From NCBI GenBank assembly GCA_029781135.1, contig JAKOXH010000061.1, positions 30,948 to 94,947 of the forward strand: a DNA stretch of 64,000 bases, written 5' to 3'. The notes below the pieces were generated by a model. The model was not told where the DNA came from. It ran no database searches and saw nothing but the letters and a program-made list of their open reading frames with translations. Shown in pieces: positions 53,749-63,177 of the stretch. Source of the stretch: Planctomycetota bacterium. GTDB lineage: Bacteria > Planctomycetota > Planctomycetia > Pirellulales > Lacipirellulaceae. The translations under genes were made by a program, and so were the position numbers. The first letter of the stretch is position 1. Every line of letters starts with the position of its first letter.

Positions 53749-56700
53749 ATGACCAAGCAACGAAGTGAATTTCGACCGAGCGAGACGAAGCCACATAGCC
53801 TGGTGCGGCGTGGTGGGAACCAGGTCGCGCCGGCCGAAGCCGCGGCATTGAGCCGGCGCCAGTTTCTCGAGGCGGCGGGGTTCACGATTTCGTTGGCGGC
53901 ATTCGGCGGTTGCGGACGTGCGCCGGTCGATCACGCCTTTCCCGCGCCGGCAATGCCCGCCGGTACGATACCCGGTCAACTACGCTCGTACGCTTCGACT
54001 TGTACCGGTTGCTCGGCCGCGTGCGGATTGTTGGTCGGAACCCGCGACGGTCGGCCATTGAAGATGGAAGGCCTGCCCGAGCATCCACTGTCGCAAGGCG
54101 GATTGTGCGCGGTCGGGCAAGCCCTGCCAATTGGCCTGTACGATCGTCAACGATTCGCCGAGCCGCTGCAAAATGGCAAGCCGGCCGAGTGGACGACCAT
54201 TGACCACGAAATTGTGCAAGGACTGGATCGAATCAAGTCTCAACAAAAGGCCGTTCGAGTGGTGACCTCCACCGTCACCAGTCCGACGCTGCGGGCGCGA
54301 ATCGCGGCATTCGTCAAACAGTTTCCAGATGGTCGCCATGTGGTGTTCGACCCCAACAGCAGCAGCGCGATCTTGGATGCGCATCAACAAACACATGGTG
54401 CCCGGGTACTGCCGCACTACCACTTCGATCGTGCGACGACGGTTGTTTCCTTCGGTGCCGACTTCTTGGGTACCTGGATTTCGCCCGTCGAATTCACAGC
54501 CGGTTGGAGTTCACGGCGTGCACCGCAGGCCAACAAGCCAGAAATGTCGCATCATGTGCAGTTCGAGAGCCGGATGTCGCTCACGGGCAGCAATGCCGAC
54601 CGGCGTTATGCGATTCACCCGTCGCAGCAAGGGCCGCTCGTCGGCCGTTTGGCGGAAATCGTGGCCACCTTGGCCGGCAAACCGCTGCCCGAGAAGCCAG
54701 TCGCCAACATGGATGGCAAATTCGATCAGCAACTTGCCGAACTCGCGGAGCGATTGTGGCACGAGCGAGGAAGAGGTCTCGTCGTTTGCGATAGCCAGGA
54801 GGTTGGCGTCCAGCGCTACGTCAACTACATCAACCATCTGCTCGGTAACTACGGAACAACACTCGATCTGGAGCGACCAAGCCGGCAGCGGCAAGGGAAC
54901 GACCGCGACATTGAATCACTTGTGGAAGAGCTTTCTGCCGGTCAGATTGGTGCGTTGTTCGTGGCCGATGTCGATTTGCTGCACGCTCTCGCCAATCGAC
55001 CTGGCCTGGCGGACGCCGTCGACCGCGTGCCGCTAAGCATCAGCTTCGCACCGCGCGGCGACGAATTCACCACACACGCCAAGTATGTGTGTCCCGATCA
55101 TCATCCGCTCGAATCGTGGTCCGATGCGGAACCGATTTCCGGTCTCATGAGCCTGGGTCAACCCACGCTCCAGCCGCTGGGCAACACGCGGGCCATGATG
55201 GAAAGCCTGGCCACATGGATGGGCCAACCGACGACAACCCTCGCGGCTTTGCAAGCATACTGGAAGGACTCAGTATTTCCGCGTCGGCCATCGTCGGCTT
55301 CCGCGTCGTTCGCCGATTTCTGGGATGTTGCGCTGCGGAGCGGTTTTGTTGAGGTAACTCCCGAACCGGTGAAAATCAACGAATTCAATGCCACCTCACT
55401 CAAGCCGCTGATGCCGACCACTGCGGCGGATGGCTTTACGATCGTGCTTTACAACAAAATTGGCATGCCCGACGCACGTCACGCCCACAACCCGTGGTTG
55501 CAGGAGCTACCCGACCCGGTGACCAAAGTGACGTGGGGTAACTACGTGTGCGTTTCGCCGGCCGACGCCGACAGACTGCAAATCAACGATGGCGATGTCA
55601 TCGCGGTTTCCGTCGGCAAGGATGCGCCGCAACTTGAATTGCCCGCGCTGGTTCAAGTGGGGCAGCACGAAGGCACATTGGCCATCGCGCGCGGTTACGG
55701 CGTCAAAGGCACCGATCGCTTTGCCAAGGTTGGTCCGCAATGGATCGGCGCGAACCCCACCGTGGTCGACGGCGAACTCGTGGGCGTGAACGCCGCGGTC
55801 TTTCAGGAGTTTCGTAGTGGCATGCTGCGTTACGAGCGATCCGGCGCCACGGTTGCCAAAACGGGCAAACATCGCGCACTCGCGGCCACGCAGAAATACA
55901 ACTCGCTGGAACTTCCCAGCAACGTCGCACCGCACGGGGCCGAGCACCGCGATGTCATCCAGCGCACGACACTCGCCGCCTTTGCCAAAGACCCGCATGC
56001 CGGTGCGGCCGAACATCACGCGACCGATACACAGTTGTGGCCCGAAGATCATCCCAAAACGGGGCATGCCTGGGGCATGGTGATCGACCTGAATAAATGC
56101 ACGGGCTGCTCAGCCTGCGTCATCGCCTGTCAGGCCGAGAACAATATACCCGTTGTCGGCTACGACGAAGTCCGTCGGCAGCGCGAAATGCACTGGCTGC
56201 GAATCGACCGTTACTACGACCAGGTAAGCGAGAATGTCGATGTCGCCCATCAACCCATGATGTGCCAACATTGCGACAACGCTCCCTGCGAAACCGTGTG
56301 CCCGGCCCTTGCGACCGTGCATAGCAGCGAAGGCCTCAACGAGCAGGTTTACAACCGCTGTGTCGGCACGCGTTACTGTGCGAACAACTGTCCGTATAAG
56401 GTGCGGCGGTTTAACTGGTTCGCGTATCCGCACCCCGACCTACGGCAGAACCTGGTGCTCAATCCCGAGGTCACCGTCCGCTCGCGGGGCGTCATGGAGA
56501 AATGTTCGATGTGCGTGCAACGGATCGAGGCCGGTAGGATCGCCGCACGCACGCAGGGTGTGCCCATGGCCGATGGCATGGTCCAAACCGCTTGCCAGCA
56601 ATCATGCCCGGCCGACGCGATTCTATTTGGCGATATGAACGACCCCAGGAGCGCCATATCGGCCGCCTTGAAGAACCCGCGCCGCTATCGCGTGCTTGAG

Positions 56701-56775
56701 GAGTTGAACGTGCGGCCATCGGTTTCCTACCTGCGTGTCGTGCGGAACCGCGACGAGGAGGCTCGCCGTGGCTAA
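53749..56775 (+). CDS. actB: Alternative complex III iron-sulfur subunit
   Basis: 1008 residues from the ATG at 53749. Tat-type leader SRRQFLEAAGFTISLAAFGG. The N-terminal two thirds resemble a molybdopterin oxidoreductase and the C-terminal third a ferredoxin-like subunit with CTGCSACVIAC, CQHCDNAPCETVC, CVGTRYCANNC and CSMC/CQQSC sites. This fusion is diagnostic for ActB; the Mo-like part is expected to hold no Mo. Odd: a full CTGCSAAC ... GGLCAVG set is kept near residues 80-125, the place of a fourth cluster. The end overlaps actC. Confidence 0.92.
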   Translation: MTKQRSEFRPSETKPHSLVRRGGNQVAPAEAAALSRRQFLEAAGFTISLAAFGGCGRAPVDHAFPAPAMPAGTIPGQLRSYASTCTGCSAACGLLVGTRDGRPLKMEGLPEHPLSQGGLCAVGQALPIGLYDRQRFAEPLQNGKPAEWTTIDHEIVQGLDRIKSQQKAVRVVTSTVTSPTLRARIAAFVKQFPDGRHVVFDPNSSSAILDAHQQTHGARVLPHYHFDRATTVVSFGADFLGTWISPVEFTAGWSSRRAPQANKPEMSHHVQFESRMSLTGSNADRRYAIHPSQQGPLVGRLAEIVATLAGKPLPEKPVANMDGKFDQQLAELAERLWHERGRGLVVCDSQEVGVQRYVNYINHLLGNYGTTLDLERPSRQRQGNDRDIESLVEELSAGQIGALFVADVDLLHALANRPGLADAVDRVPLSISFAPRGDEFTTHAKYVCPDHHPLESWSDAEPISGLMSLGQPTLQPLGNTRAMMESLATWMGQPTTTLAALQAYWKDSVFPRRPSSASASFADFWDVALRSGFVEVTPEPVKINEFNATSLKPLMPTTAADGFTIVLYNKIGMPDARHAHNPWLQELPDPVTKVTWGNYVCVSPADADRLQINDGDVIAVSVGKDAPQLELPALVQVGQHEGTLAIARGYGVKGTDRFAKVGPQWIGANPTVVDGELVGVNAAVFQEFRSGMLRYERSGATVAKTGKHRALAATQKYNSLELPSNVAPHGAEHRDVIQRTTLAAFAKDPHAGAAEHHATDTQLWPEDHPKTGHAWGMVIDLNKCTGCSACVIACQAENNIPVVGYDEVRRQREMHWLRIDRYYDQVSENVDVAHQPMMCQHCDNAPCETVCPALATVHSSEGLNEQVYNRCVGTRYCANNCPYKVRRFNWFAYPHPDLRQNLVLNPEVTVRSRGVMEKCSMCVQRIEAGRIAARTQGVPMADGMVQTACQQSCPADAILFGDMNDPRSAISAALKNPRRYRVLEELNVRPSVSYLRVVRNRDEEARRG

Positions 56776-58207
56776 TACCATGACTCAGCGCGTGCCAACA
56801 TCATCGTCGGTGCCCAATCCGGATGCCTTGGCAACCCTGCGGCCGCCGCTGATTGCGGGCGACAAACAGCCGGCCGACGTTACGCACGACATCTGCGCGC
56901 CCTTCGAACGCGGCCCGACGGCGCTGTGGTGGGTCGCATTTGCAGTCTCGTTTACAACTCTCGTAATCGGCGCCATCGCGGTCACGTACCAGATTGCCAC
57001 GGGCATCGGCACGTGGGGACTCAATCGCACCGTGGGTTGGGCATTTGACATCACCAATTTCGTGTTTTGGGTCGGCATCGGCCACGCCGGCACGCTCATT
57101 TCGGCCGTGCTCTTCTTGTTCCGGCAAAAGTGGCGCACATCGGTAAATCGATCGGCCGAAGCCATGACGCTGTTTGCCGTCATGTGCGCTGGTTTGTTTC
57201 CCATCATTCACATGGGCCGCCCGTGGCTGGCATTTTGGATGATGCCGTACCCCAACACGCGCGGTCCGCTCTGGGTGAACTTCAAGTCGCCGCTCTTGTG
57301 GGATGTGTTTGCCATCTCCACCTACCTGCTGATTTCGGCGGTGTTCTGGTACGTGGGCTTGGTTCCCGACCTGGCCACCATTCGCGACCGCTCGCCGGCT
57401 GGCTGGCGACGCCGCTTGGCGAGCATCTTCAGCCTGGGTTGGAACGGTTCGGCCCGCACGTGGCATCGCTACGAAACGGTTTACATGCTGCTCGCTGGCC
57501 TCGCCACGCCGCTGGTGTTTTCGGTCCACACGATCGTCAGCATGGATTTTGCCACGGCCGTCATCCCTGGTTGGCACACGACGATTTTCCCACCTTACTT
57601 TGTGGCCGGGGCGATTTTCAGCGGCCTCGCGATGGTGCTCACGCTGATGCTCATTGCCCGCAAGGTGATGCAGTTGGAAGACTACATCACGCTCCGCCAT
57701 GTGGAAGCCATGTGCAAGTTGATGCTCTCGATGGGCTGCATCGTCGGCCTGGCCTACGGCACCGAGTTTTTTGTTGCCGCCTATAGCGGTAATCCCTACG
57801 AGCAATTCGTGTTCCTCAATCGCGCGGGCGGCCCTTTCCGCTGGGCATATTGGACGATGGTAACCTGCAACGTCATCATTCCCCAATTGCTCTGGCTTCG
57901 CGGGGTTCGTCGCAACATCGCCCTCGTGTTCGCCATCAGCATCGTGGTGAACATCGGCATGTGGTTCGAACGGTTCGTGATCATCGTCACGAGCTTGCAC
58001 CGTGACTTTCTGCCTTCAAGTTGGGCCGATTATTCGCCCACCATCATCGAAGTGGCCACGCTCCTAGGGAGTTTTGGCCTGTTCTTCTCCTGCTTCCTGC
58101 TGTTCTGCCGGTTCATTCCGGTGATTGCCATGGCCGAAGTAAAGGGCGTGCTCAAATCGCCGCACCATGCCCATGAGCATGAATCAGTGAAAGGAGACGC
58201 GGCATGA
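56768..58207 (+). CDS. actC: Alternative complex III NrfD-like membrane subunit
   Basis: 479 residues. GTG at 56768 is chosen because GAGGAGG lies six bases upstream; the ATG at 56780 would be too far from it. About ten helices, NrfD/PsrC type (HAGTLISAVLFLFRQKWR, IHMGRPW). Quinol-oxidising membrane subunit, working with ActB. It overlaps the end of actB by eight bases and the start of actD by four. Confidence 0.93.
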   Translation: MANTMTQRVPTSSSVPNPDALATLRPPLIAGDKQPADVTHDICAPFERGPTALWWVAFAVSFTTLVIGAIAVTYQIATGIGTWGLNRTVGWAFDITNFVFWVGIGHAGTLISAVLFLFRQKWRTSVNRSAEAMTLFAVMCAGLFPIIHMGRPWLAFWMMPYPNTRGPLWVNFKSPLLWDVFAISTYLLISAVFWYVGLVPDLATIRDRSPAGWRRRLASIFSLGWNGSARTWHRYETVYMLLAGLATPLVFSVHTIVSMDFATAVIPGWHTTIFPPYFVAGAIFSGLAMVLTLMLIARKVMQLEDYITLRHVEAMCKLMLSMGCIVGLAYGTEFFVAAYSGNPYEQFVFLNRAGGPFRWAYWTMVTCNVIIPQLLWLRGVRRNIALVFAISIVVNIGMWFERFVIIVTSLHRDFLPSSWADYSPTIIEVATLLGSFGLFFSCFLLFCRFIPVIAMAEVKGVLKSPHHAHEHESVKGDAA

Positions 58208-58743
58208 GCGAGCGGCTGCTCTTGGCGAAATTCGGGCATGAAGACGACCTGTTGGCGTCGTGCAAGGAGTTGCGCCGCCACGACTACAAGATCGTCGACG
58301 CCTTCACTCCCTATGCGGTCCATGGCCTCGATCGTGCGATGGGCCTCGAGCCTTCGCGGCTCACCTGGGTGTGTTTCCTTTGCGGTATGATTGGCGCCAT
58401 TGGCATGTTGATTTTCGAGTATTGGGTGGGCGCAATCTCGTGGCCGGTCGATGTCGGCGGCAAGCCGTGGAACTCGTTGCCGTCGAACGTTCCCGTGGCG
58501 TTCGAAACGGCCGTGCTGCTCGCCGGCTTCGGCAGCGTGTTCGCGTTGTTTGGCGTCTCACGACTCTATCCCGGCAAGGCCGTTCGTCCCGAGTTCGATC
58601 GCGTTACCGATGATCGATTCATCCTCGTGCTCGCCGAGACAGACGCCCGTTTCGATCCGGCCGAAGTAAAACATTTGCTCAGACCATTCAACCTCTTGGA
58701 ATTGGAGGAGCGCGTCGTTTCCGCAGGAGGCGTTCCGTCATGA
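58204..58743 (+). CDS. actD: Alternative complex III DUF3341 subunit
   Basis: 179 residues. DUF3341: a cytoplasmic N-terminal part (LLLAKFGHEDDLLASCKELRRHDYKIVDAFTPYAVHGLDRAMGL) and two membrane helices (WVCFLCGMIGAIGMLIFEYW, VAFETAVLLAGFGSVFALFGV). Structural subunit of ACIII with no cofactor. Overlaps its neighbours by four bases on both sides. Confidence 0.93.
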   Translation: MSERLLLAKFGHEDDLLASCKELRRHDYKIVDAFTPYAVHGLDRAMGLEPSRLTWVCFLCGMIGAIGMLIFEYWVGAISWPVDVGGKPWNSLPSNVPVAFETAVLLAGFGSVFALFGVSRLYPGKAVRPEFDRVTDDRFILVLAETDARFDPAEVKHLLRPFNLLELEERVVSAGGVPS

Positions 58744-59450
58744 TAAGTGGCCTCAATCGACTGCTGTTGACGGCACTAATAGTCGTCCTCGCAATCCTGG
58801 CGCTAGTGCGCGTGGATCATTCGCGGCCCAACTTCCAAATTATCTTGGGCAACGACATGACCTATTCACCGGCTTACGGCGCCTACGCCGCCAATGCGAA
58901 TTTCGCGAACGGCAGGACGATTCAAGAGCCTGTCGTCGGCACGCTGGCCCGCGGCGAACAGCGATTCAACTTTCAAGCCACGCCGGAAGATGCCGTTCGT
59001 GCCGGCGAGCGATTGACCAGCCCATACTCAAAGTCGGCGGAAGAACAGAATGCGGCGGCTGACCGCGGCGCCATCGTCTTCCAGAAATTCTGCACGTCTT
59101 GCCACGGCGGCGACGGCACGGGCAACGGCCCCGTGGCTCAGCGCGGCTTCCCCCCGCCGCCTTCTCTACTGACGGGCAAATCACGCGAGATGAAGGACGG
59201 CCAGTTGTTCCATATCCTGACACGCGGCCAGAACAACATCATGCCGATGTTCGACGTCCAATTGCCGCCGAGCCGGCGGTGGGACGTTGTCGCTTACATC
59301 CGCCGCCTGCAACAGTCCGCACCGCCTGCCGCGCCAACAACGGCTGCCCCTGCGGCACCGCCAGCCACCGCATCCGCACCAGCCGCGGAGCCCAAGGGCG
59401 CGGCTGGCGAAAAGCCCAAGAATGAACCAGCCGGGGAACCAAAAAAATGA
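58740..59450 (+). CDS. actE: Alternative complex III mono-heme cytochrome c
   Basis: 236 residues. N-terminal helix (LLTALIVVLAILALVRV), one heme motif CTSCH at 118-122 with GGDGTGNGP, and a likely axial Met in MPMFDVQLPPSRRWDVVAYIR. The last 45 residues are Ala/Pro-rich. Matches ActE, the mono-heme outlet of ACIII to a terminal oxidase or soluble carrier. Confidence 0.92.
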   Translation: MISGLNRLLLTALIVVLAILALVRVDHSRPNFQIILGNDMTYSPAYGAYAANANFANGRTIQEPVVGTLARGEQRFNFQATPEDAVRAGERLTSPYSKSAEEQNAAADRGAIVFQKFCTSCHGGDGTGNGPVAQRGFPPPPSLLTGKSREMKDGQLFHILTRGQNNIMPMFDVQLPPSRRWDVVAYIRRLQQSAPPAAPTTAAPAAPPATASAPAAEPKGAAGEKPKNEPAGEPKK

Positions 59451-60613
59451 AGTCTCGCGATCATGCTCTCGCGCTGGTCAGCTCCCGACTGGGCTGGCTG
59501 GCGATTGCCTCGGCTATCGTGCTCGCCGTCGGGGGCACGATGGCGCCGGACCGCATCTGGAGCAATTTGTTGATCGTCGGCGTTTACGCGGTTACGCTCG
59601 CGCTCGGCGGAGCGCTATTCATCGCGCTCACCTATGTGGCCAACGCCTCTTGGAATGTCGCGTTCCGACGCGTTCCGGAAGCCATGGCGGTTGTGCTCGC
59701 GCCGGCGGGTGTGGGCCTGTTGGCGGTGCTCGCGGCCCGCTGCCAGCAGTATGCCTGGCATCCGCAGAACGGTGAAGCCGATGCCGGCACTTTCTGGTTC
59801 AAGGAGCTCTGGACGAACCCCACATTCTGGATGATCCGCGCCGTCGCATATATCGCGATATGGCTGCTGTTATCACGCATGCTGGTTGCCGCATCGCGCC
59901 GACAAGATCATTCGCAGGGGCTGGGCTTCACCCTATTCAACCGGCGGCTGTCCGCTATCTTCCTGCTGGTGTACGCACCCACGTTCGCACTCGCCAGTTG
60001 CGACTGGCTGATGCTGCTTGACCCCATGTGGTTCAGCACGATTTTCGGGGTCTACAACTTCGCCGGCATGGTCGAGGCTACGCTCGCAATCATGATCATC
60101 TTGTCCATCATTCTGCGCCGCCGCGGCCCACTGCGCGGCATCTTTACCGACGACCACTTACACGACCTGGGCAAACTGCTGCTGGGCTTCAGTTGCTTCT
60201 GGATGTACATCTGGTTCAGCCAATACATGCTGATTTGGTACACCAACATGCCGGAGGAAACCGCTTATTATTTGCTCCGCACGGGCGGTCCCTGGGGGCC
60301 GCTGATGATCGCCAATGTCGCCCTCAACTGGATCATCCCATTCTTCACGTTGCTTCCTCGACCGTGGAAGCGCAATGAAAGCATCATGTTGAAGATTGCA
60401 GTCATTGTACTGCTCGGCCGCTGGCTTGACCTCTACATCATGGTCTTCCCGGCCACGGTTGGCACGACGCCTATGGTGGGAATCTGGGAAGCGGCCGGTG
60501 GCGGACTGGCGGTTGGTCTATTCGGCTGGTTATTCTTCCGCGCGTTCACGAAAGTGCCCGCCGTACCAAGCGGCGATCCCTTGCTTGCCGAGAGCTTGCA
60601 CTATCATTGCTAA
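59447..60613 (+). CDS. actF: Alternative complex III membrane subunit
   Basis: 388 residues, about ten helices. Homologue of ActC-like but without its own known cofactor; features include WLMLLDPMWFSTIFGVYNFAG and WYTNMPEETAYYLLR. Last gene of the run; an own stop follows and no downstream gene on the same strand overlaps it. No cytochrome oxidase genes follow, although in many genomes act genes are next to cox genes. Confidence 0.92.
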   Translation: MKSRDHALALVSSRLGWLAIASAIVLAVGGTMAPDRIWSNLLIVGVYAVTLALGGALFIALTYVANASWNVAFRRVPEAMAVVLAPAGVGLLAVLAARCQQYAWHPQNGEADAGTFWFKELWTNPTFWMIRAVAYIAIWLLLSRMLVAASRRQDHSQGLGFTLFNRRLSAIFLLVYAPTFALASCDWLMLLDPMWFSTIFGVYNFAGMVEATLAIMIILSIILRRRGPLRGIFTDDHLHDLGKLLLGFSCFWMYIWFSQYMLIWYTNMPEETAYYLLRTGGPWGPLMIANVALNWIIPFFTLLPRPWKRNESIMLKIAVIVLLGRWLDLYIMVFPATVGTTPMVGIWEAAGGGLAVGLFGWLFFRAFTKVPAVPSGDPLLAESLHYHC

Positions 60614-60637
60614 TTCACTTGTAGTGCTCGCAGTCTT

Positions 60638-61141
60638 TTGGCCAAACTGGTGCGAGAGCGCCAGGGCGCCTATGCGGCGTTCCTGGGGCGTTTAATGAGC
60701 GGAGCCAGCCTTTCAGCGGCAGCGGTGGCTTGTGGCATTCGCCGGGAAAGCGTCCGGGATTGGCTTACGCAGGGGCTGACTGACCAGCAGGCAGACATCG
60801 ACTCGTATTATGCCCGGTTCGCCAGCGACGTTCATGCGGCCATCGCCCATTGTGTCAGTGAGTGCGAAATCCAGGTGGCTACCCGCAAACCACTTGAATA
60901 CTTGCGCACGGGGCCGGGAAGGGCTTTCTACACCAGAGAACAATACTGGCAGCAATTGGACCCGCTTATGCCCTTTCCCGAAGATGACATAAATCCAATT
61001 CAGGTATTCGATGCGGACACAAATTCTCAGTCACTCACCGCTGAGCGGTTGACTGAAGCATTGGCAGTTTTACGCAATCAGCGCCTTTTAACCGATCCGA
61101 CATTCGAGCAACATGCACGCGAGCAGTATGGACTCGGGTAA
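60638..61141 (+). CDS. Phage-like HTH protein (terminase small-subunit-like)
   Basis: 167 residues from a TTG at 60638; the start is uncertain. An N-terminal helix-turn-helix-like stretch (FLGRLMSGASLSAAAVACGIRRESVRDWLTQG), then a central region ending in YLRTGPGRAFYTREQYWQQ. The build resembles small HTH proteins of phage-derived regions. There is no terminase large subunit next to it. First gene of the mobile-remnant zone. Confidence 0.5.
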   Translation: MAKLVRERQGAYAAFLGRLMSGASLSAAAVACGIRRESVRDWLTQGLTDQQADIDSYYARFASDVHAAIAHCVSECEIQVATRKPLEYLRTGPGRAFYTREQYWQQLDPLMPFPEDDINPIQVFDADTNSQSLTAERLTEALAVLRNQRLLTDPTFEQHAREQYGLG

Positions 61142-61254
61142 CGAGGCATTATCGTCGCTGCCGTGAGAAGGTCACTACGGACAAGCACCAGTGGTCTTGC
61201 CCGACGCTAAGCCCCAATGCAAGTGCTGCTTGCGGCTTAGATAACTGCATACGA

Positions 61255-61932
61255 TCAAACGACATCGGCAGATTCTTTTACCACAACTTGGCGAATGTAT
61301 TGCCGGCTTTCTCGCACATCGGACGAAAACGCCCACGCCATGCCTGCAACCCAGCCGATGAGTAGCCACCCGAATACGGCATTGATTATAAAAATTGGTA
61401 CGGCGTTTTGATGTTCACGGATGTAGGCGATAAGCGATGGTGCAAAGTACAGGATGAACCCTGCGAGGATGCTGGGCGGCATAAAAATGAAAATGCCGAT
61501 TGCGTCTCCAGCACCCGGGCTTTTTGAACTTGGCCCCGACATCGTCAGCATTGCCACCGCCAACAATCCAAATAAGACGTACAATGCCGCTAGGGCAATA
61601 CCGCAACCTAGTGTAACGACTTGCATTCGCGTTCTAACAGTGCGCTTTGGTTGCAAAGTGCGGCGTGGTGCAATCAAACTCGCAGGTAATTCGTCACCTG
61701 TAAAAGACGATGTTGAATGAGGTGGTGTTTTTGGCAAACTGCCTGCCTGCGAACGTCGAGTCGCCTCAAAATCGGCAAATCCTGAAATGGTATTAACGTC
61801 TTCGTCGTCGGCTTTCACGATTGGCACTTCAACAGTTTGCCCGCACGATGGACAACGCGCTTTTTTGCCGCCAGCAGAATCGGGCGCTTGAACGCGCTTG
61901 TTGCAATGGTGGCAACGGAATTGAATCGACAT
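61255..61932 (-). CDS. Zinc-ribbon protein with superinfection-immunity-like membrane domain
   Basis: 225 residues. An MJ0042-type zinc ribbon at the N-terminus (CHHCNKRVQAPDSAGGKKARCPSCGQ), a linker, then three or so membrane helices. The last portion (FAPSLIAYIREHQNAVPIFIINAVFGWLLIGWVAGMAWAF) fits the superinfection immunity (T4 Imm-like) domain, which in phages blocks entry of a second phage's DNA. The role in a bacterial chromosome is unknown. Confidence 0.7.
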   Translation of the reverse strand: MSIQFRCHHCNKRVQAPDSAGGKKARCPSCGQTVEVPIVKADDEDVNTISGFADFEATRRSQAGSLPKTPPHSTSSFTGDELPASLIAPRRTLQPKRTVRTRMQVVTLGCGIALAALYVLFGLLAVAMLTMSGPSSKSPGAGDAIGIFIFMPPSILAGFILYFAPSLIAYIREHQNAVPIFIINAVFGWLLIGWVAGMAWAFSSDVRESRQYIRQVVVKESADVV

Positions 61933-62099
61933 CGCAGTACCCCATATACCTAACTGGTCGATTGCCTTATCAGACGCAGAGAATTGGCTCCACAGTGAAT
62001 GCTGACTACCCTGATAGGCACTGCACGCCTTCCTTCAGTGCGCCGCTATCTTGATTGACTAATCCGAAAACCATGCAGCGGTGGGTATTCCGGGCTCAG

Positions 62100-62858
62100 C
62101 TATGGACGATTGTTGTTACTCGACCGCGAACGCTTTCCCTTTGCCCCTCTCATATTGGACAAAAAACCTATGGCTTCATCTTGCTCTGCGTCGCTTGAAT
62201 GGATGCCAACAGCCTTGCTTTCAAACCTAATTATTTCAGTTGGCACAAACCCAGTCACCGTTCCTAATTCTGTCAGAAAGAAAACTCGATCGTGTTGGGT
62301 AGAGCGGCCGAAACCTTCGTCAACAGTGTATTCGACGCGCACTCCCAATTTGCAGCTATAGTCGCAATACCCCTCCCCCGATCCTGCCGGGCCAAATGCC
62401 GCGCTAGACAGTCTTCCTCTCGCGTCGAACCACACGTTTTCAATCTTGATAACCGCGCCAACCAATGACTCGGGGTTGTAAAACTGGTCAATCGATATTA
62501 GACGCCCCTGCTTCTTGATGTATTCACCGACCACCGCCTTCCAATTGGTGCTGGCAGTGGCCTTTTTCGCTTCTCTTGCTTGCACACTTGAAGATGGAGC
62601 AATATGGTTGTCGATCAGCAATTTCAGGATGCTAAGTTCGCGCGAAACAAAGCGATCCTTCTCTTGGCGCAATGCCTCAGCGTCAGCAGCTGCGCCCTTA
62701 TTTTCGGCTGCGGCGATGGCAGCGTTGTAAGCGTCATACAACTTCTTGTCAGCTTCTTTCCGAGCGCGGTTATATTCAAGCTTGGCCGTAGACAGTTCAT
62801 CGCCACATGCACTATTTACGACTAGTGTGAGAAGCACGACGGTCACGAACACTCGCAT
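62100..62858 (-). CDS. Secreted coiled-coil hypothetical protein
   Basis: 252 residues. Signal peptide (MRVFVTVVLLTLVVNSACG), then a long helical, coiled-coil-like segment (residues 25-80, ELSTAKLEYNRARKEADKKL), and a C-terminal globular part containing EYIKKQGRLISIDQFYNPESLVGAVIKIENVWF. The cysteine at the end of the signal region could be a lipidation site, but the lipobox is poor. No family recognised. Confidence 0.6.
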   Translation of the reverse strand: MRVFVTVVLLTLVVNSACGDELSTAKLEYNRARKEADKKLYDAYNAAIAAAENKGAAADAEALRQEKDRFVSRELSILKLLIDNHIAPSSSVQAREAKKATASTNWKAVVGEYIKKQGRLISIDQFYNPESLVGAVIKIENVWFDARGRLSSAAFGPAGSGEGYCDYSCKLGVRVEYTVDEGFGRSTQHDRVFFLTELGTVTGFVPTEIIRFESKAVGIHSSDAEQDEAIGFLSNMRGAKGKRSRSSNNNRP

Positions 62859-62922
62859 CGCAGACCTTCCTTTTTTTGCGCTAAGCCTAGCTGCAAATCA
62901 AAGCGTACTAACGTATTCGCAT

Positions 62923-62945
62923 CATACCCTGAATCTCAGGGTATG
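62923..62945. promoter_or_regulatory. Perfect palindrome over the start of the XRE gene
   Basis: CATACCCTGA and TCAGGGTATG, ten-base arms separated by ATC. The right arm contains the ATG of the XRE gene. Position and symmetry suggest an autorepression operator. Confidence 0.65.
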
Positions 62946-63161
62946 CGAGAGTCGCCGCAGCAATACCTTGGGAAGAATATCCGCCAACTTAGGGAACGCC
63001 CAGAGTTGTCCCAAGAAGACCTGACTGCTGCAAGCCAGTTACATCGTACCTACATCGGTAGCGTAGAACGCGGCGAACGTAACATCAGTCTGCTCAATAT
63101 CATACGGCTATCGCGGGCCCTGCGGACGACGCCCAGCAGACTTCTCCAGGGGCTTGAATAA
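62943..63161 (+). CDS. Small XRE-family HTH regulator
   Basis: 72 residues, just one HTH_3 domain: IRQLRERPELSQEDLTAASQLHRTYIGSVERGERNISLLNIIRLSRAL. The size fits controller proteins of restriction-modification systems and small phage repressors. The start codon lies within a perfect palindrome, so the gene probably has no normal ribosome-binding site and controls itself. No restriction genes lie next to it; the R-M pair in this window is 54 kb away. Confidence 0.85.
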   Translation: MRESPQQYLGKNIRQLRERPELSQEDLTAASQLHRTYIGSVERGERNISLLNIIRLSRALRTTPSRLLQGLE

Positions 63162-63177
63162 GCCCTAACAGGCTACA

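Noticed and set aside
53749..56775. ActB as an independent Mo-containing oxidoreductase
   Set aside because: The fused Mo-like/ferredoxin layout and the flanking actA, actC, actD, actE and actF genes are specific to alternative complex III.
56801..58000. 399-residue frame opposite actC
   Set aside because: Antisense of an NrfD-type membrane protein; the frame is highly charged with no family match.
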